DNA from: an uncultured Bacteroidales bacterium
GTDB lineage: Bacteria; Bacteroidota; Bacteroidia; Bacteroidales; Bacteroidaceae
Direction of reading: 5' to 3'
DNA length: 36,003 bases
Assembly: GCA_902778265.1 (NCBI GenBank)
Contig: CACYXI010000022.1
Location: forward strand, 1 to 36,003
Of the stretch, positions 1 through 8,218 are shown in pieces. Below the pieces are notes generated by a model. The model searched no databases. It was given only the letters and a program-made list of their open reading frames with translations, and was not told the origin of the DNA. The position numbers and the translations under genes were made by a program. The first letter of the stretch is position 1; the number at the start of each line of letters is the position of its first letter.

Positions 1-126
1 TTATCATGCAGCTATCAACGCTGCGTGACGACAAAGTGTTAAATATATAGTTAAAAATAGAAATTTACTTGGAATTTAACATAGAATGCGGATTTGCAAG
101 GGAGGAAGAAGGGTATAGACATTATT

Positions 127-260
127 TAGGGTGTGAGGTCTGAATGACCGACACTTATTACATTTATTAGGTGTCGCAACTACGGCGCTCACTAAAAAAT
201 AACATTTTAGGTAGCGCTTACGCACTACCCTTTTAGGTGTCGCTCTTTCATAGCTAATTC
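127..260. repeat. Intergenic repeat with TAGGTGTCGC units
   Basis: The decamer TAGGTGTCGC occurs at 168-177 and again at 234-243. Between them lies a hairpin, GGTAGCGC (210-217) and GCACTACC (222-229), with a TTAC loop and one mismatch. I see no convincing coding sequence in 1-420; the first 120 bases are AT-rich and featureless to my reading. This resembles the dispersed, non-coding repeat debris common in Prevotella intergenic regions. Function is unknown. Confidence 0.5.
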
Positions 261-420
261 GTCGAACTCACGTTAATTACAGCAAAAAGTTTGGAAAAAC
301 GAGCTGTACTATGAACTATGAAGACAAAAAATAAATGAATAACCGCAATTACGAAATAGGCGGCCTGAACGTCGAAGAGGTCGGCGGCCGAAGGGAAAGC
401 CAAAGCCCAAAAGCACTTAG

Positions 421-580
421 CTCAGGGCATCGCCCTGAGTCTGGCCAGCGAGTTTGTTCGCCCTGCAAGGGCAAAAGCTCCAATATGAATAAATGCTTTT
501 GCCCCTACGGGGCGAAATTACCAACATCCATCTACATAGGGCGATGCCCTACGCTATGAGCTTTTGCCCCTACGGGGCGC
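421..580. repeat. Cluster of five GC-rich hairpins (REP-like)
   Basis: Five short palindromes occur within 160 bases: CTCAGGGC/GCCCTGAG (421-439), GCCCT/AGGGC (460-472), GCCCC/GGGGC (501-513), TAGGGC/GCCCTA (537-551) and GCCCC/GGGGC again (566-578). All have 3-nt loops, and TTTTGCCCCTACGGGGCG occurs twice. The GC content contrasts with the AT-rich surroundings. Such units recur in Bacteroidetes genomes and often give rise to spurious small ORF calls, one of which (335-559) is rejected here. No transposase for them is present in the window. Confidence 0.65.
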
Positions 581-665
581 AATCACAATATAGCACATAG
601 AAAGCCCACGCAAAGGCATTCAAACGTTGCCGAGAAGTTTTATATCGTACAGCTACAAATAAAAT

Positions 666-731
666 CGTGCGCCACATTCCGCAGGGGAAGTGACGCACGA
701 AGAATTATATCACGCTCTCTTTATAAGAGAG
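666..731 (-). terminator. Two hairpins ending the leftward gene cluster
   Basis: Reading leftward from the stop codon at 741, the transcript first meets a 7-bp hairpin (AAGAGAG 725-731 with CTCTCTT 715-721, loop TAT). It then meets a longer imperfect hairpin with outer arms CGTGCG (666-671) and CGCACG (694-699) and inner complementarity CAC-TTCC/GGAAGTG. This is followed on the minus strand by ATTTTATTT. The position and T-rich tail fit an intrinsic terminator for the 735-residue gene. Termination itself is inferred. Confidence 0.6.
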
Positions 732-740
732 GAGAGAGAC

Positions 741-2948
741 TTACTTTACAAAATACTTGCCACCGTTCTTGATAACAAGGCCCTTGAAGTCCTTAGAAAC
801 ACGCTGACCAGCGATGTTGAATGTAGCCTTAGAAGCATTAGCGCTCTTCTCAACTACGTTCTCGATACCAGTCTCACCGCTCAATGGATAAGGATTTGTG
901 CCAGCACCGATCTTAACCCAGAAGTTCTTGTTGCCAGTCTGGTCGATGAGAGACTCTGAACCGTCCTCAAGCTTCCAAACGATGTTCTTGATAGTATAGT
1001 TACAAGCCTCCTTGATCTCAGCCATGTTGAATGCGATACCATGGTTTGTAACCTCATAGTCAGTACCATTGATATTTACAGTAGCCTTTGCACCATCAGC
1101 AGGGATTACGAAGTTCTTAGAGAAGTGCTGCTCTTTAGTTGTGAATGTAACATCACCGATAGCTGCCCAGTGGAGGTAAGCAGTGCTACCATTAGCGATA
1201 GCCTGACACTGTGTAGTTGTCTTAGCTTCCTTATCAGCAACGTAGTCGAACTCGATGATAGTTGACTCACCTGACTGGAGAGGACGGTTAGCGAAGATCC
1301 AGAACTGGTTGTCCCAAGCCTCACCTGTACCACCTTCACCTTCTCTTACGTTAGGTGTACCATCCTGGTTAGTACCATCAGAGAGGTCATCTCTTTCAAC
1401 AGCATTTACAGTAATCTCGATTGGGTTAGGATTGATAATAACCTTCTCCTTAGCAGTACCCTCAATAAGCTCAAATGCCATTGACTTGTCTTCTGTATCA
1501 AGATAAATCTTCCAAATACCTACACCTGGGAGATTAAGCTTAGCGATACCAGCAGCATCGTAGTTAAGCCATGTTTCTGGATCGTTTTCAATAGTTCCAG
1601 TTGGCTTAAGAGTAGCACCCTTGAATGCAGCATCATTACCGCGAACGGTAGAAATCATAATCTGAGAAACATAAGCGTTCTTCTCACCTACAGTAGCAAC
1701 AAGGTTGCCATCCTCTTCCTTGAACTCAATAGCGTTGTCAAGGTCATAGTCAAGACCTGCGTCTGGGTTAGAACCAGCAACGAAGTAACCCTCGTCGAGC
1801 TTCATAATCTTCCAAGAGAGATCATCGAAATAGAAGTCAGTTGCAGTCTTAACGTCAGGGTTAAGGTTGAATGCGATTGACCAACCCTCACTCATAGCGT
1901 CATTGAATGTGAATGTCTTATCGAACTCCTGCCACTCAGTAGTGAAGTTCACGTCACCAACAGCCTCCCAGTGGAGATAGTCAGATGGGTTCTGCTTGTG
2001 GATCTGTGTATTAGTCTTACAAGCCTGTGAAGCCTTGTAACGGAAGTGAATCTGGATCTGTGTGCCAGACTTCCAAGACTTTGGAGACTGAATCCAGAAC
2101 TGGTTGTCCCATGCAGATGCATCAACAGATGGATCTGGACAATCCTTAGCATGAACTACGAATGCGTGACCACCATCAACTTCTACGATATCAGCTGGGA
2201 ATGGATCAGAACCACCATCATTATTTGTGTTTCTACCAACTTCCTTACCCCATGCACAGATAGTGAAGTTCTTTGACTGGTCGTCGAATCTTACGTCCTT
2301 ATCATCCCATGCCTTCTCTGCATCACCGTTAGTGAGCTGCTCGAGCCACTCTACTGGACGCTGAGCCTTCTGGTTGTGAGAAACAGTAAGCCACTTCCAC
2401 TCGATTGTAGCTGTAGTACTTGGCTGAGCAACGAGGTTACAAGAAGTACCGCCGATACCAGTGTAAGTCCACTCTACCTCAGCCCAATCTGTACCTACAG
2501 AAACCTGAGCTCCAGTCTGCTGACCTTCGTTCCAACCCCAACCCATGTTGACGTTGAATGTACAAGCCTCAGAAGCTCTTACCATTGCCTTTACGGTATA
2601 AGAACCATCAAGTTCTGTTGGAATACCATCAGCAATGAAGTACTGATGCCATACACCAGCATCTTCTGCCTTTTCAATCTTGTAGTACTCTACACCTTCC
2701 TGAGTCTTAACAATAGTCTCACTGGTCTTGGCGCCTTCAGTCTTAGCGTCCTCATCCTTCTTGTTAGCGTACTCATACTTACCGCCAAAGTCGGTCATTA
2801 CGCCATCATTCCATTCAGGAACATACCCCATTACATAGAATGGGAAACCTGTCTTGGTCGAGTAGTCGATCTTGTAATCTTCCACCACCTCAGCCTTCGC
2901 TCCCATGAAAGAAGCCAAAACAGCAACAAGTGTAAATAATTTCTTCAT
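741..2948 (-). CDS. Secreted multi-module carbohydrate-binding-like protein
   Basis: A 735-residue protein with a cleavable-looking signal peptide (residues 1-19, ending AKA) and no lipobox. It appears to be built of beta-sandwich binding modules: one in the N-terminal 200 residues rich in Trp (MGWGWNEG) and two related copies at about 205-385 and 515-690. The copies share AWDNQFWI, then a YLHW segment, then a GDV-FTT segment, so the duplication is visible directly. The last 30 residues (starting near NIAGQRVSKDFKG and ending in a Lys-rich strand) are the C-terminal tail typical of Prevotella secreted proteins, resembling a sorting or anchoring domain. No catalytic domain is recognisable. It lies downstream of the GH10-like gene but has its own promoter and a 5-prime leader of about 118 nt. 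I infer an extracellular glycan-binding accessory protein of the SusCD locus; the ligand is unknown. Confidence 0.75.
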   Translation of the reverse strand: MKKLFTLVAVLASFMGAKAEVVEDYKIDYSTKTGFPFYVMGYVPEWNDGVMTDFGGKYEYANKKDEDAKTEGAKTSETIVKTQEGVEYYKIEKAEDAGVWHQYFIADGIPTELDGSYTVKAMVRASEACTFNVNMGWGWNEGQQTGAQVSVGTDWAEVEWTYTGIGGTSCNLVAQPSTTATIEWKWLTVSHNQKAQRPVEWLEQLTNGDAEKAWDDKDVRFDDQSKNFTICAWGKEVGRNTNNDGGSDPFPADIVEVDGGHAFVVHAKDCPDPSVDASAWDNQFWIQSPKSWKSGTQIQIHFRYKASQACKTNTQIHKQNPSDYLHWEAVGDVNFTTEWQEFDKTFTFNDAMSEGWSIAFNLNPDVKTATDFYFDDLSWKIMKLDEGYFVAGSNPDAGLDYDLDNAIEFKEEDGNLVATVGEKNAYVSQIMISTVRGNDAAFKGATLKPTGTIENDPETWLNYDAAGIAKLNLPGVGIWKIYLDTEDKSMAFELIEGTAKEKVIINPNPIEITVNAVERDDLSDGTNQDGTPNVREGEGGTGEAWDNQFWIFANRPLQSGESTIIEFDYVADKEAKTTTQCQAIANGSTAYLHWAAIGDVTFTTKEQHFSKNFVIPADGAKATVNINGTDYEVTNHGIAFNMAEIKEACNYTIKNIVWKLEDGSESLIDQTGNKNFWVKIGAGTNPYPLSGETGIENVVEKSANASKATFNIAGQRVSKDFKGLVIKNGGKYFVK

Positions 2949-3072
2949 AATAGAAATAATTTAGATTAATAAATAATAAAATAGATAAATAATTTAGATT
3001 TTACACGAATAATTATCACCGCTATTCATCCACAGCTATGCGCTGAGGGACAATATAGTAGAATTTCGACTG

Positions 3073-3103
3073 CAAATATAATTCTTATTTTTGAAACGAG
3101 CAA
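3073..3103 (-). promoter_or_regulatory. Bacteroidetes promoter of the 735-residue gene
   Basis: On the minus strand the -33 element TTG (3101-3103) is separated by 20 nt from the -7 element TATATTTG (3073-3080), matching the TAnnTTTG consensus. Transcription should start near 3066, giving a leader of about 118 nt before the ATG at 2948. The last gene of the cluster can therefore be expressed independently of the operon upstream. Confidence 0.65.
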
Positions 3104-3185
3104 CAATTAACATATATTTTTTTGTTACAAAGCACAAAAATAGTCGTTTTTTTACAGTTGTTCGATAATAATTAACGTAAATTCA

Positions 3186-3425
3186 ACAATTATTATGGAA
3201 TTTACTATTTACTAATTTACTATTTAGTGATTTACTATTTACTATTTATGTACTATTCTATTAAATTTACTATTTTTCTACCTATCGCAACACGATTAAA
3301 TAGTACATTTACTAAATCGTAAATAAATAGGAACTTGCGTAGCTTGATGAGCTTTGCGAATAAATAGTAAATCAGTAAATAGTAAATCTATAAATAGTAA
3401 ATATCTAAATAGTAAATTCCACCAT
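3186..3425. repeat. TTTACTATTTA-type inverted repeat element
   Basis: The left half contains several ATTTACTATTTA units and the right half contains their complements (AATAGTAAAT units), so the 240-bp block can fold on itself. Its core (about 3280-3365) includes CTTGCGTAGC and GAGCTTTGCGAA, which resembles the core of the element near 35500. It fills the gap between the GH10-like gene and the promoter of the next gene. No ORF is supported here. Confidence 0.65.
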
Positions 3426-3432
3426 TGTTGAT

Positions 3433-5088
3433 TTATTTTCCACTGAGTGCATCGCAGAATGCCTTGTAGGTAGCATTGCGAATCCAGTCTCTTGTAGCAC
3501 TGTCAATAGACCACATTCCAACAGGATCGGAATTGTCAACCATATTACCCTTGCAGATACCAGCCTGCTTGTCCTGTGGAATCTTTGACATATAGAGCTT
3601 GATTACTTCACCGTAGTAATTGGCAAGTCTCTCACGCTGCTCGACTGTAATGTCCTTTGCAGAAACATTTGCTCCGCCTGCATCCTGATACTTGATGTCG
3701 AAGTTAGAGATACGAACCAACTTACCTGTAGAAGCAAGATTGTCAAGAAGAGTGTTAAGAGAAGCCTCGTTTGCAGCCTGCTTGCTTCCATCCTCGCTAT
3801 AGGTGAGATTGAGCTTTGCATTGATACCATCAATCTTTGCACCCTTGCTATCCCAGAGGTTAATCCAGTATCTAAGGCTCTCGAACTTCTTCTGCTCATC
3901 AAGACCAGACTCGCTGATGAAGAATCTCAACTTTGAAGCATCACCACCATACTTCTGATATGCCTCGCTTGCAATACGTGCTACGGCTGGAGCATAGTTC
4001 TCGCTACCGAGAATATCCTGCCAGAAGATGCTTGACTCAGAGTGCTTGATGTCATAGTTACCGTTCTCAAGAGTTGCCTTTGTATCGATAGGCTCGTCGA
4101 TAAGGTCGAATGACTTGATACGTCCCTCGTTGATCTTCATCAGACCATCGCACCACGCATTGAGAGCATAGTTGATAGTATCTTTCTTCTCCTGCTCTGT
4201 CTGTGGACGGTGATTGTCAGGAGTATGTGCAACCATAACCTTCTTGATATAAATGATTGAGTTCTTGTTACCCTCAAGCATCATATAGCCGTTAGTTGCA
4301 TTCTCTGCAGGTTTTGCCTCAATAACAAGCTTTACCCATTTGCCAGCCTTAATGTCAAACTTCTTATGATCACCTTTCTCCATAATCTTGTTATCAGCGA
4401 AAGTAAATCGAGCAGAAACATCCTTGTCAGCCTTGGCATAGAAAGTAACGGTATAAGTACCAAGCGGATCAACGTCAAAGTCCTCAACGATATAGACCTG
4501 TGAATTCTTTGGAATACTCAGAGCATTGTCATTACCATCATACTTCTCCTTAATTGTAGCAGTATTTTTCTTTGAAGTACCCGTGAACTCAGTCATTGTG
4601 GTGTAGTCAACAGTCTTATCCTCAATGGTGCTAACCTTGATCTCGATAGGAGAGGTAAGAGTCTTCAACCATCCGTCAGCCTGATTCTCATTTGCAACGA
4701 GCGGACTACCGAACACCTCACCACCAATCTCCTCAACATGGTCGAGAAGATCCTTCATGTCAAGGAAGTTCATAACACCCTTTTCGTTGATGATGGTACC
4801 AGACATAAGAGAGGTACCAAAGGCAATATTGTCGAAGTTGGTAACAGCAGCTGCATGTGCGAGTTCCTGCTTGTTGAACTCTGCCACCTTTAGTGTTGCA
4901 CCGAGAGACATATTTGCATACTTTGCCCTGTCGATATACTCCTTGATAGGAGCATAGTCCTTGTATGGCTCAGAGAAGCTCGGATCTGGCGATGCATAAA
5001 AATCATCTGTTATGTCATACTTGGCACAAGAAACCGTAAGTGCTCCAGCTGCCAACATAAAGAGACCGTTTCTATAAATCTTTTTCAT
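3433..5088 (-). CDS. GH10-like lipoprotein with inserted CBM, probably inactive
   Basis: A 551-residue lipoprotein (lipobox TVSC, Cys21, followed by acidic residues DITDD) expected on the cell surface. The fold looks like a glycoside hydrolase family 10 xylanase interrupted at about residues 148-292 by a carbohydrate-binding module, as in Bacteroidetes Xyn10 enzymes. FDLIDEPI (327-334) aligns with the family WDVVNEA segment and keeps the acid/base Glu (E332). The nucleophile segment, usually ITELDI, reads ISNFDI (460-465), so Asn462 replaces the nucleophilic Glu. The usual GHTLxWH is GSPLVANEN (127-135) and the usual QMH is AKLN, so subsite -1 is dismantled. It sits 17 bp after the DUF1735-type gene, the place of xyn10C in xylan loci. 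I infer a non-catalytic surface glycan-binding protein; hydrolysis by an altered mechanism cannot be excluded. Confidence 0.75.
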   Translation of the reverse strand: MKKIYRNGLFMLAAGALTVSCAKYDITDDFYASPDPSFSEPYKDYAPIKEYIDRAKYANMSLGATLKVAEFNKQELAHAAAVTNFDNIAFGTSLMSGTIINEKGVMNFLDMKDLLDHVEEIGGEVFGSPLVANENQADGWLKTLTSPIEIKVSTIEDKTVDYTTMTEFTGTSKKNTATIKEKYDGNDNALSIPKNSQVYIVEDFDVDPLGTYTVTFYAKADKDVSARFTFADNKIMEKGDHKKFDIKAGKWVKLVIEAKPAENATNGYMMLEGNKNSIIYIKKVMVAHTPDNHRPQTEQEKKDTINYALNAWCDGLMKINEGRIKSFDLIDEPIDTKATLENGNYDIKHSESSIFWQDILGSENYAPAVARIASEAYQKYGGDASKLRFFISESGLDEQKKFESLRYWINLWDSKGAKIDGINAKLNLTYSEDGSKQAANEASLNTLLDNLASTGKLVRISNFDIKYQDAGGANVSAKDITVEQRERLANYYGEVIKLYMSKIPQDKQAGICKGNMVDNSDPVGMWSIDSATRDWIRNATYKAFCDALSGK

Positions 5089-5105
5089 ATTCTTAGCCTC
5101 CTATA

Positions 5106-6239
5106 TTATTGTTGTTTAACGTATTTTGGAGAGAAGAACACTCTCTGGTTAGACTCACGTGTCTGTACAACGAGGGTATCGCTGGTTGAAACCCTGATCA
5201 TACCACTACCAAACTCAACATCGTATGCCAGACGTAGGATGTCACGCTGAACAGGCTCACCATTGTTACTACCCCACTGGAAATCCTTATATTCACGTCT
5301 CTCTGTACCCTTAGCAATGAACTCACCAGAGCCAGATGCCTTTACACCGTCATCTTCGCATGATACAGAGCAGTTGTTGCCATCAAACGTGAGGATAAGG
5401 TTACAAGATGTTGAAGCACCAGAAGCAGTCTTGAATGAAACAGGGAAGATAGCCTGTGTCATATTCTTTGTCTTGATAGCGCAAACCTCATCATTAGCAT
5501 TCACAGGATTTTCCTTAAGGTGCTCGAGGTCAGAGTTCACAAGCTTAAAGTCATGACGTACCACCTGATTTGTAACACCATTCTCTGTTACATTATCAAC
5601 ACCACGACGGATATACTTACCCTGCCATGGGTTCATGTACTTCACGCAGTAAAGCACATAGTCCTTTGCCAGAACATCCCAGTCCTCAGTATTGGTACGA
5701 CTTGGAGTAAGTCCCTCACGAGGTGTACCTGTGAGAATGTGATCAATACCCTTTGCGCTCTTCATTACAAGAGGAATAACGTATGAATTTTCCACAGACT
5801 TAGGATCGCTGAAGAAAGCATCCGTGAACTGAACCTCTACATTACCACGTGAATCGCCATTGTATGCAATTACGTTTGAAGCAAGACTGTAGTGTGAAGC
5901 TGGCAGAGGAAGCACAGGATTTGCAGCGTTTCCACCCTCATCCACGAAATAGAGATTGTCACAGAGTGTCTCATCGACAGCAACTTCCACGAATGCGTCA
6001 CGACCTCCATAGGCACCGCCCATAGTTGACCATATCTGGCACTTGTGCGCGTTGTCAAGAGTGTTGTCGTAGATATCATTGCCCAGTACGAGTGTACGCA
6101 CAGGGAACTGATATGCGAAGTAGGCAGTTGTGCCTTCTTCATAGTCTGGGAACTCCTTGTCTGCATTATAGCAAGAAGTATAAGTGAGAGAGAGAGCTCC
6201 CAGGGCTACACCATATATACATTTTTTAAGTTTCATCAT
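5106..6239 (-). CDS. DUF1735/DUF4361-type surface glycan-binding lipoprotein
   Basis: A 377-residue lipoprotein with lipobox YTSC (Cys near 23) followed by an acidic stretch. The N-terminal half has the look of the DUF1735 (BT_3987-like) domain: a YFAYQFPVRTLVLG strand, a MGGAYGGRD loop and YVIPLVMKSAKG. It then continues LYCVKYMNPWQGKYIRRG into a C-terminal domain of the DUF4361 kind. Proteins with this architecture follow SusD in many xylan-type loci, and this position corresponds to xusE of Prevotella bryantii. Expected role: outer-leaflet glycan capture next to the SusCD transporters. It is encoded between the second susD-like gene (149-bp gap of repeats) and the GH10-like gene (17-bp gap). 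The domain assignment is from memory of the families. Confidence 0.7.
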   Translation of the reverse strand: MMKLKKCIYGVALGALSLTYTSCYNADKEFPDYEEGTTAYFAYQFPVRTLVLGNDIYDNTLDNAHKCQIWSTMGGAYGGRDAFVEVAVDETLCDNLYFVDEGGNAANPVLPLPASHYSLASNVIAYNGDSRGNVEVQFTDAFFSDPKSVENSYVIPLVMKSAKGIDHILTGTPREGLTPSRTNTEDWDVLAKDYVLYCVKYMNPWQGKYIRRGVDNVTENGVTNQVVRHDFKLVNSDLEHLKENPVNANDEVCAIKTKNMTQAIFPVSFKTASGASTSCNLILTFDGNNCSVSCEDDGVKASGSGEFIAKGTERREYKDFQWGSNNGEPVQRDILRLAYDVEFGSGMIRVSTSDTLVVQTRESNQRVFFSPKYVKQQ

Positions 6240-6254
6240 AATTTTATTTTCTGA

Positions 6255-6365
6255 AGTTTCGCAAACCTCAACTTCGGTTGGTTGTAAGGTTGTGAGGTTG
6301 TAAAGTCAGCATTGGTCATTAGCATTCCGGCCTTAAAACCTCAAAACCAGAAGACATTCAACTGG
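6255..6365. repeat. GAGGTT/AACCTC microrepeat element
   Basis: The gap between the second susD-like gene and the DUF1735-type gene contains GGTTGTAAGGTTGTGAGG units on the left and the complementary CCTTAAAACCTCAAAACC on the right. The same motif family fills the gap at 11150-11245. No ORF or promoter is apparent, so the flanking genes are probably co-transcribed through it. Confidence 0.55.
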
Positions 6366-6388
6366 AGCTGTTGCGAAAGTTTAATGTT

Positions 6389-8203
6389 TTACTGCCAACC
6401 CTTATTCTGCTTGAGGTTGCTCCATTTTAGCACTTCACTCTTTGGAATTGGTCCGTACCACTGGTATGAGCTATCAAATACACGCTCCTCTACATCAATG
6501 ATAGTATATGAGAGATTACCTTTGTCATCACGGTCAATCTGAACACCCCTGACACCCTCGTTGAGTGGCATCTGCCAACGACGGAGATCCCAGAAGCGCT
6601 TATTCTCAAAGCAAAGTTCAAGACGGCGCTCATTGCGGATAAGTTCAGTCATCTTTGACTGATCCTTAGCACACTCCTCAAGATATGCGTCACCCTCTGG
6701 AAGTGCTGCACCAACCTCGTTGGTTGCAAGTCCGGCACGCTCACGGATTGCCTTGATAACATCATATGCTGTGAAGCCAATGCCATTAGGATCACCAGTA
6801 GGACCCCATGCATCGTTTGCAGCCTCCGCGTATGCAAGGAAGATTTCTGTATAACGGATACGTGGATAGATGTGTGGCTGCTCAAGGAGAGAACTTGCCA
6901 ACGGACTAACGTCATCACGAAGAAGCTTCTTCAGGTAATAGCCTGTACGTGTAGAAGTGCTGATGCAGTTGAGATTGTCTTCTATTTCATTCTTATCGGT
7001 TGGATATGTACCAGTAATGATAACACTTCTTCTGAAGGTCATACCATTATAGATAACGTTATCAGCAAGACGTGGGTCACGGTTAGCATAAGGATTCTTT
7101 GGATCGTAACCAGAGTTAGGATCGCTGATAGGACGACCGTTACGCATTGGGAAAGCATCAACAAGATTCTGTGATGGATTTACACGACCATTACCATAAA
7201 GAGATGGTGGAAAGTTATCTCTTTCCTGATTTGCATCCTTTGAACGGTCTGCGCGCCAGAGGATCTCAGGCATTTCAGCAGCTTCAGGATTAAGCATCTT
7301 GGTGTTCTTGTACCAGATATTACCTGTCTTGTCAAAGCCTTCCATACCACCAATACGCTTGAGCACGTTTGCACAGAGCGTTGCTGCCTCAGCTGATGTC
7401 ACACCACTCTTCTCGCGGAAAGCAGGACTTGCAGCGAGAAGTGCAGCCTGTGCCTTGATAGCCTCGGCGATCTTACCTGACATGAGGTTCCTTGCCTTTG
7501 CACCAAACACGAGATTGTAACCTGTAATCTGAGCACCGTACTTGATATACTTCTGAGGAATCTCATCAGCACTCTTTATATCCTCATAATTCTGAGGAAG
7601 AAGAGCTACCGCGCTATCACAGTCAGCAAAGATCTGCTTTACACAAGCAGCAAATGTAGCACGTGGCTGGTTGAAGTCAGAACTTACATTTTCACGCAGT
7701 GTAAGCAATGGCACTCCATAGAGTTCCCCATCATCTGCATAGCCTCCATGAGCCTGAAGGAGATAATAGTAGAAGAGAGCACGAAGACCGAAAGCCTCAC
7801 CCTTCAGGCGGTCAGCAAACATATGCTGCTTTGAAACCGCACTCGGTGCCCACCTAACATCTTCTACCTTTGTGAGGAAAAGATTGATGTACTGAATAGC
7901 ATCCTTACAGCCATCCCACTGAGACATTGGGTTCTTTTCCGAAGACCATGCACCCTTAGCCATATCCTGATATTCACTGCTCTTTAAATTAGTTACAGCA
8001 TCATCAGTAGCTATGTCAGTCTGGGTAGTTGTCATATAAGGAAGACGGTCGTAGCCGTATATCAGCAGACCATGTGCATACTTAGACTCATCGTACATGA
8101 CATCCTCCGAACGAGTGTTCTCGTCTGCAGGCTCAAACATGTCATCGCATGAGCAGATAGCGAGGCTACCAATAAAATATAATATAATGTTTCTTATCTT
8201 CAT
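6389..8203 (-). CDS. SusD/RagB-type outer-membrane lipoprotein (second pair)
   Basis: A 604-residue lipoprotein with a short signal peptide and lipobox AICSC, followed by DDMFEPADE, an acidic surface-export signal. The TPR-rich SusD fold is indicated by GEAFGLRALFYYYLLQAHGG and by the C-terminal region with YTEIFLAYAEAAND, a NERRLELCFENKRFWDLRRW block and a final GPIPKSEV. It pairs with the SusC-like gene upstream (15-bp gap) and should cap that TonB-dependent channel, handing over oligosaccharides. Its place matches xusD of the xylan locus of P. bryantii. The substrate is inferred only from synteny. Confidence 0.92.
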   Translation of the reverse strand: MKIRNIILYFIGSLAICSCDDMFEPADENTRSEDVMYDESKYAHGLLIYGYDRLPYMTTTQTDIATDDAVTNLKSSEYQDMAKGAWSSEKNPMSQWDGCKDAIQYINLFLTKVEDVRWAPSAVSKQHMFADRLKGEAFGLRALFYYYLLQAHGGYADDGELYGVPLLTLRENVSSDFNQPRATFAACVKQIFADCDSAVALLPQNYEDIKSADEIPQKYIKYGAQITGYNLVFGAKARNLMSGKIAEAIKAQAALLAASPAFREKSGVTSAEAATLCANVLKRIGGMEGFDKTGNIWYKNTKMLNPEAAEMPEILWRADRSKDANQERDNFPPSLYGNGRVNPSQNLVDAFPMRNGRPISDPNSGYDPKNPYANRDPRLADNVIYNGMTFRRSVIITGTYPTDKNEIEDNLNCISTSTRTGYYLKKLLRDDVSPLASSLLEQPHIYPRIRYTEIFLAYAEAANDAWGPTGDPNGIGFTAYDVIKAIRERAGLATNEVGAALPEGDAYLEECAKDQSKMTELIRNERRLELCFENKRFWDLRRWQMPLNEGVRGVQIDRDDKGNLSYTIIDVEERVFDSSYQWYGPIPKSEVLKWSNLKQNKGWQ

Positions 8204-8218
8204 TTTATTATTGTTTTT

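Noticed and set aside
335-559. A 74-residue ORF in the left intergenic region
   Set aside because: It runs across the GC-rich hairpin repeats, and its residues are just translations of those palindromes; there is no promoter or protein-like composition.
2376-2939. A 187-residue ORF opposite the 735-residue gene
   Set aside because: It is antisense to a clearly coding gene with signal peptide and duplicated modules; its Ser/Leu/Cys-rich composition is typical of a shadow frame.
3186-3425. CRISPR array in the TTTACTATTTA repeats
   Set aside because: The repeats are short, irregularly spaced and face each other in opposite orientation; there are no uniform spacers and no cas genes.
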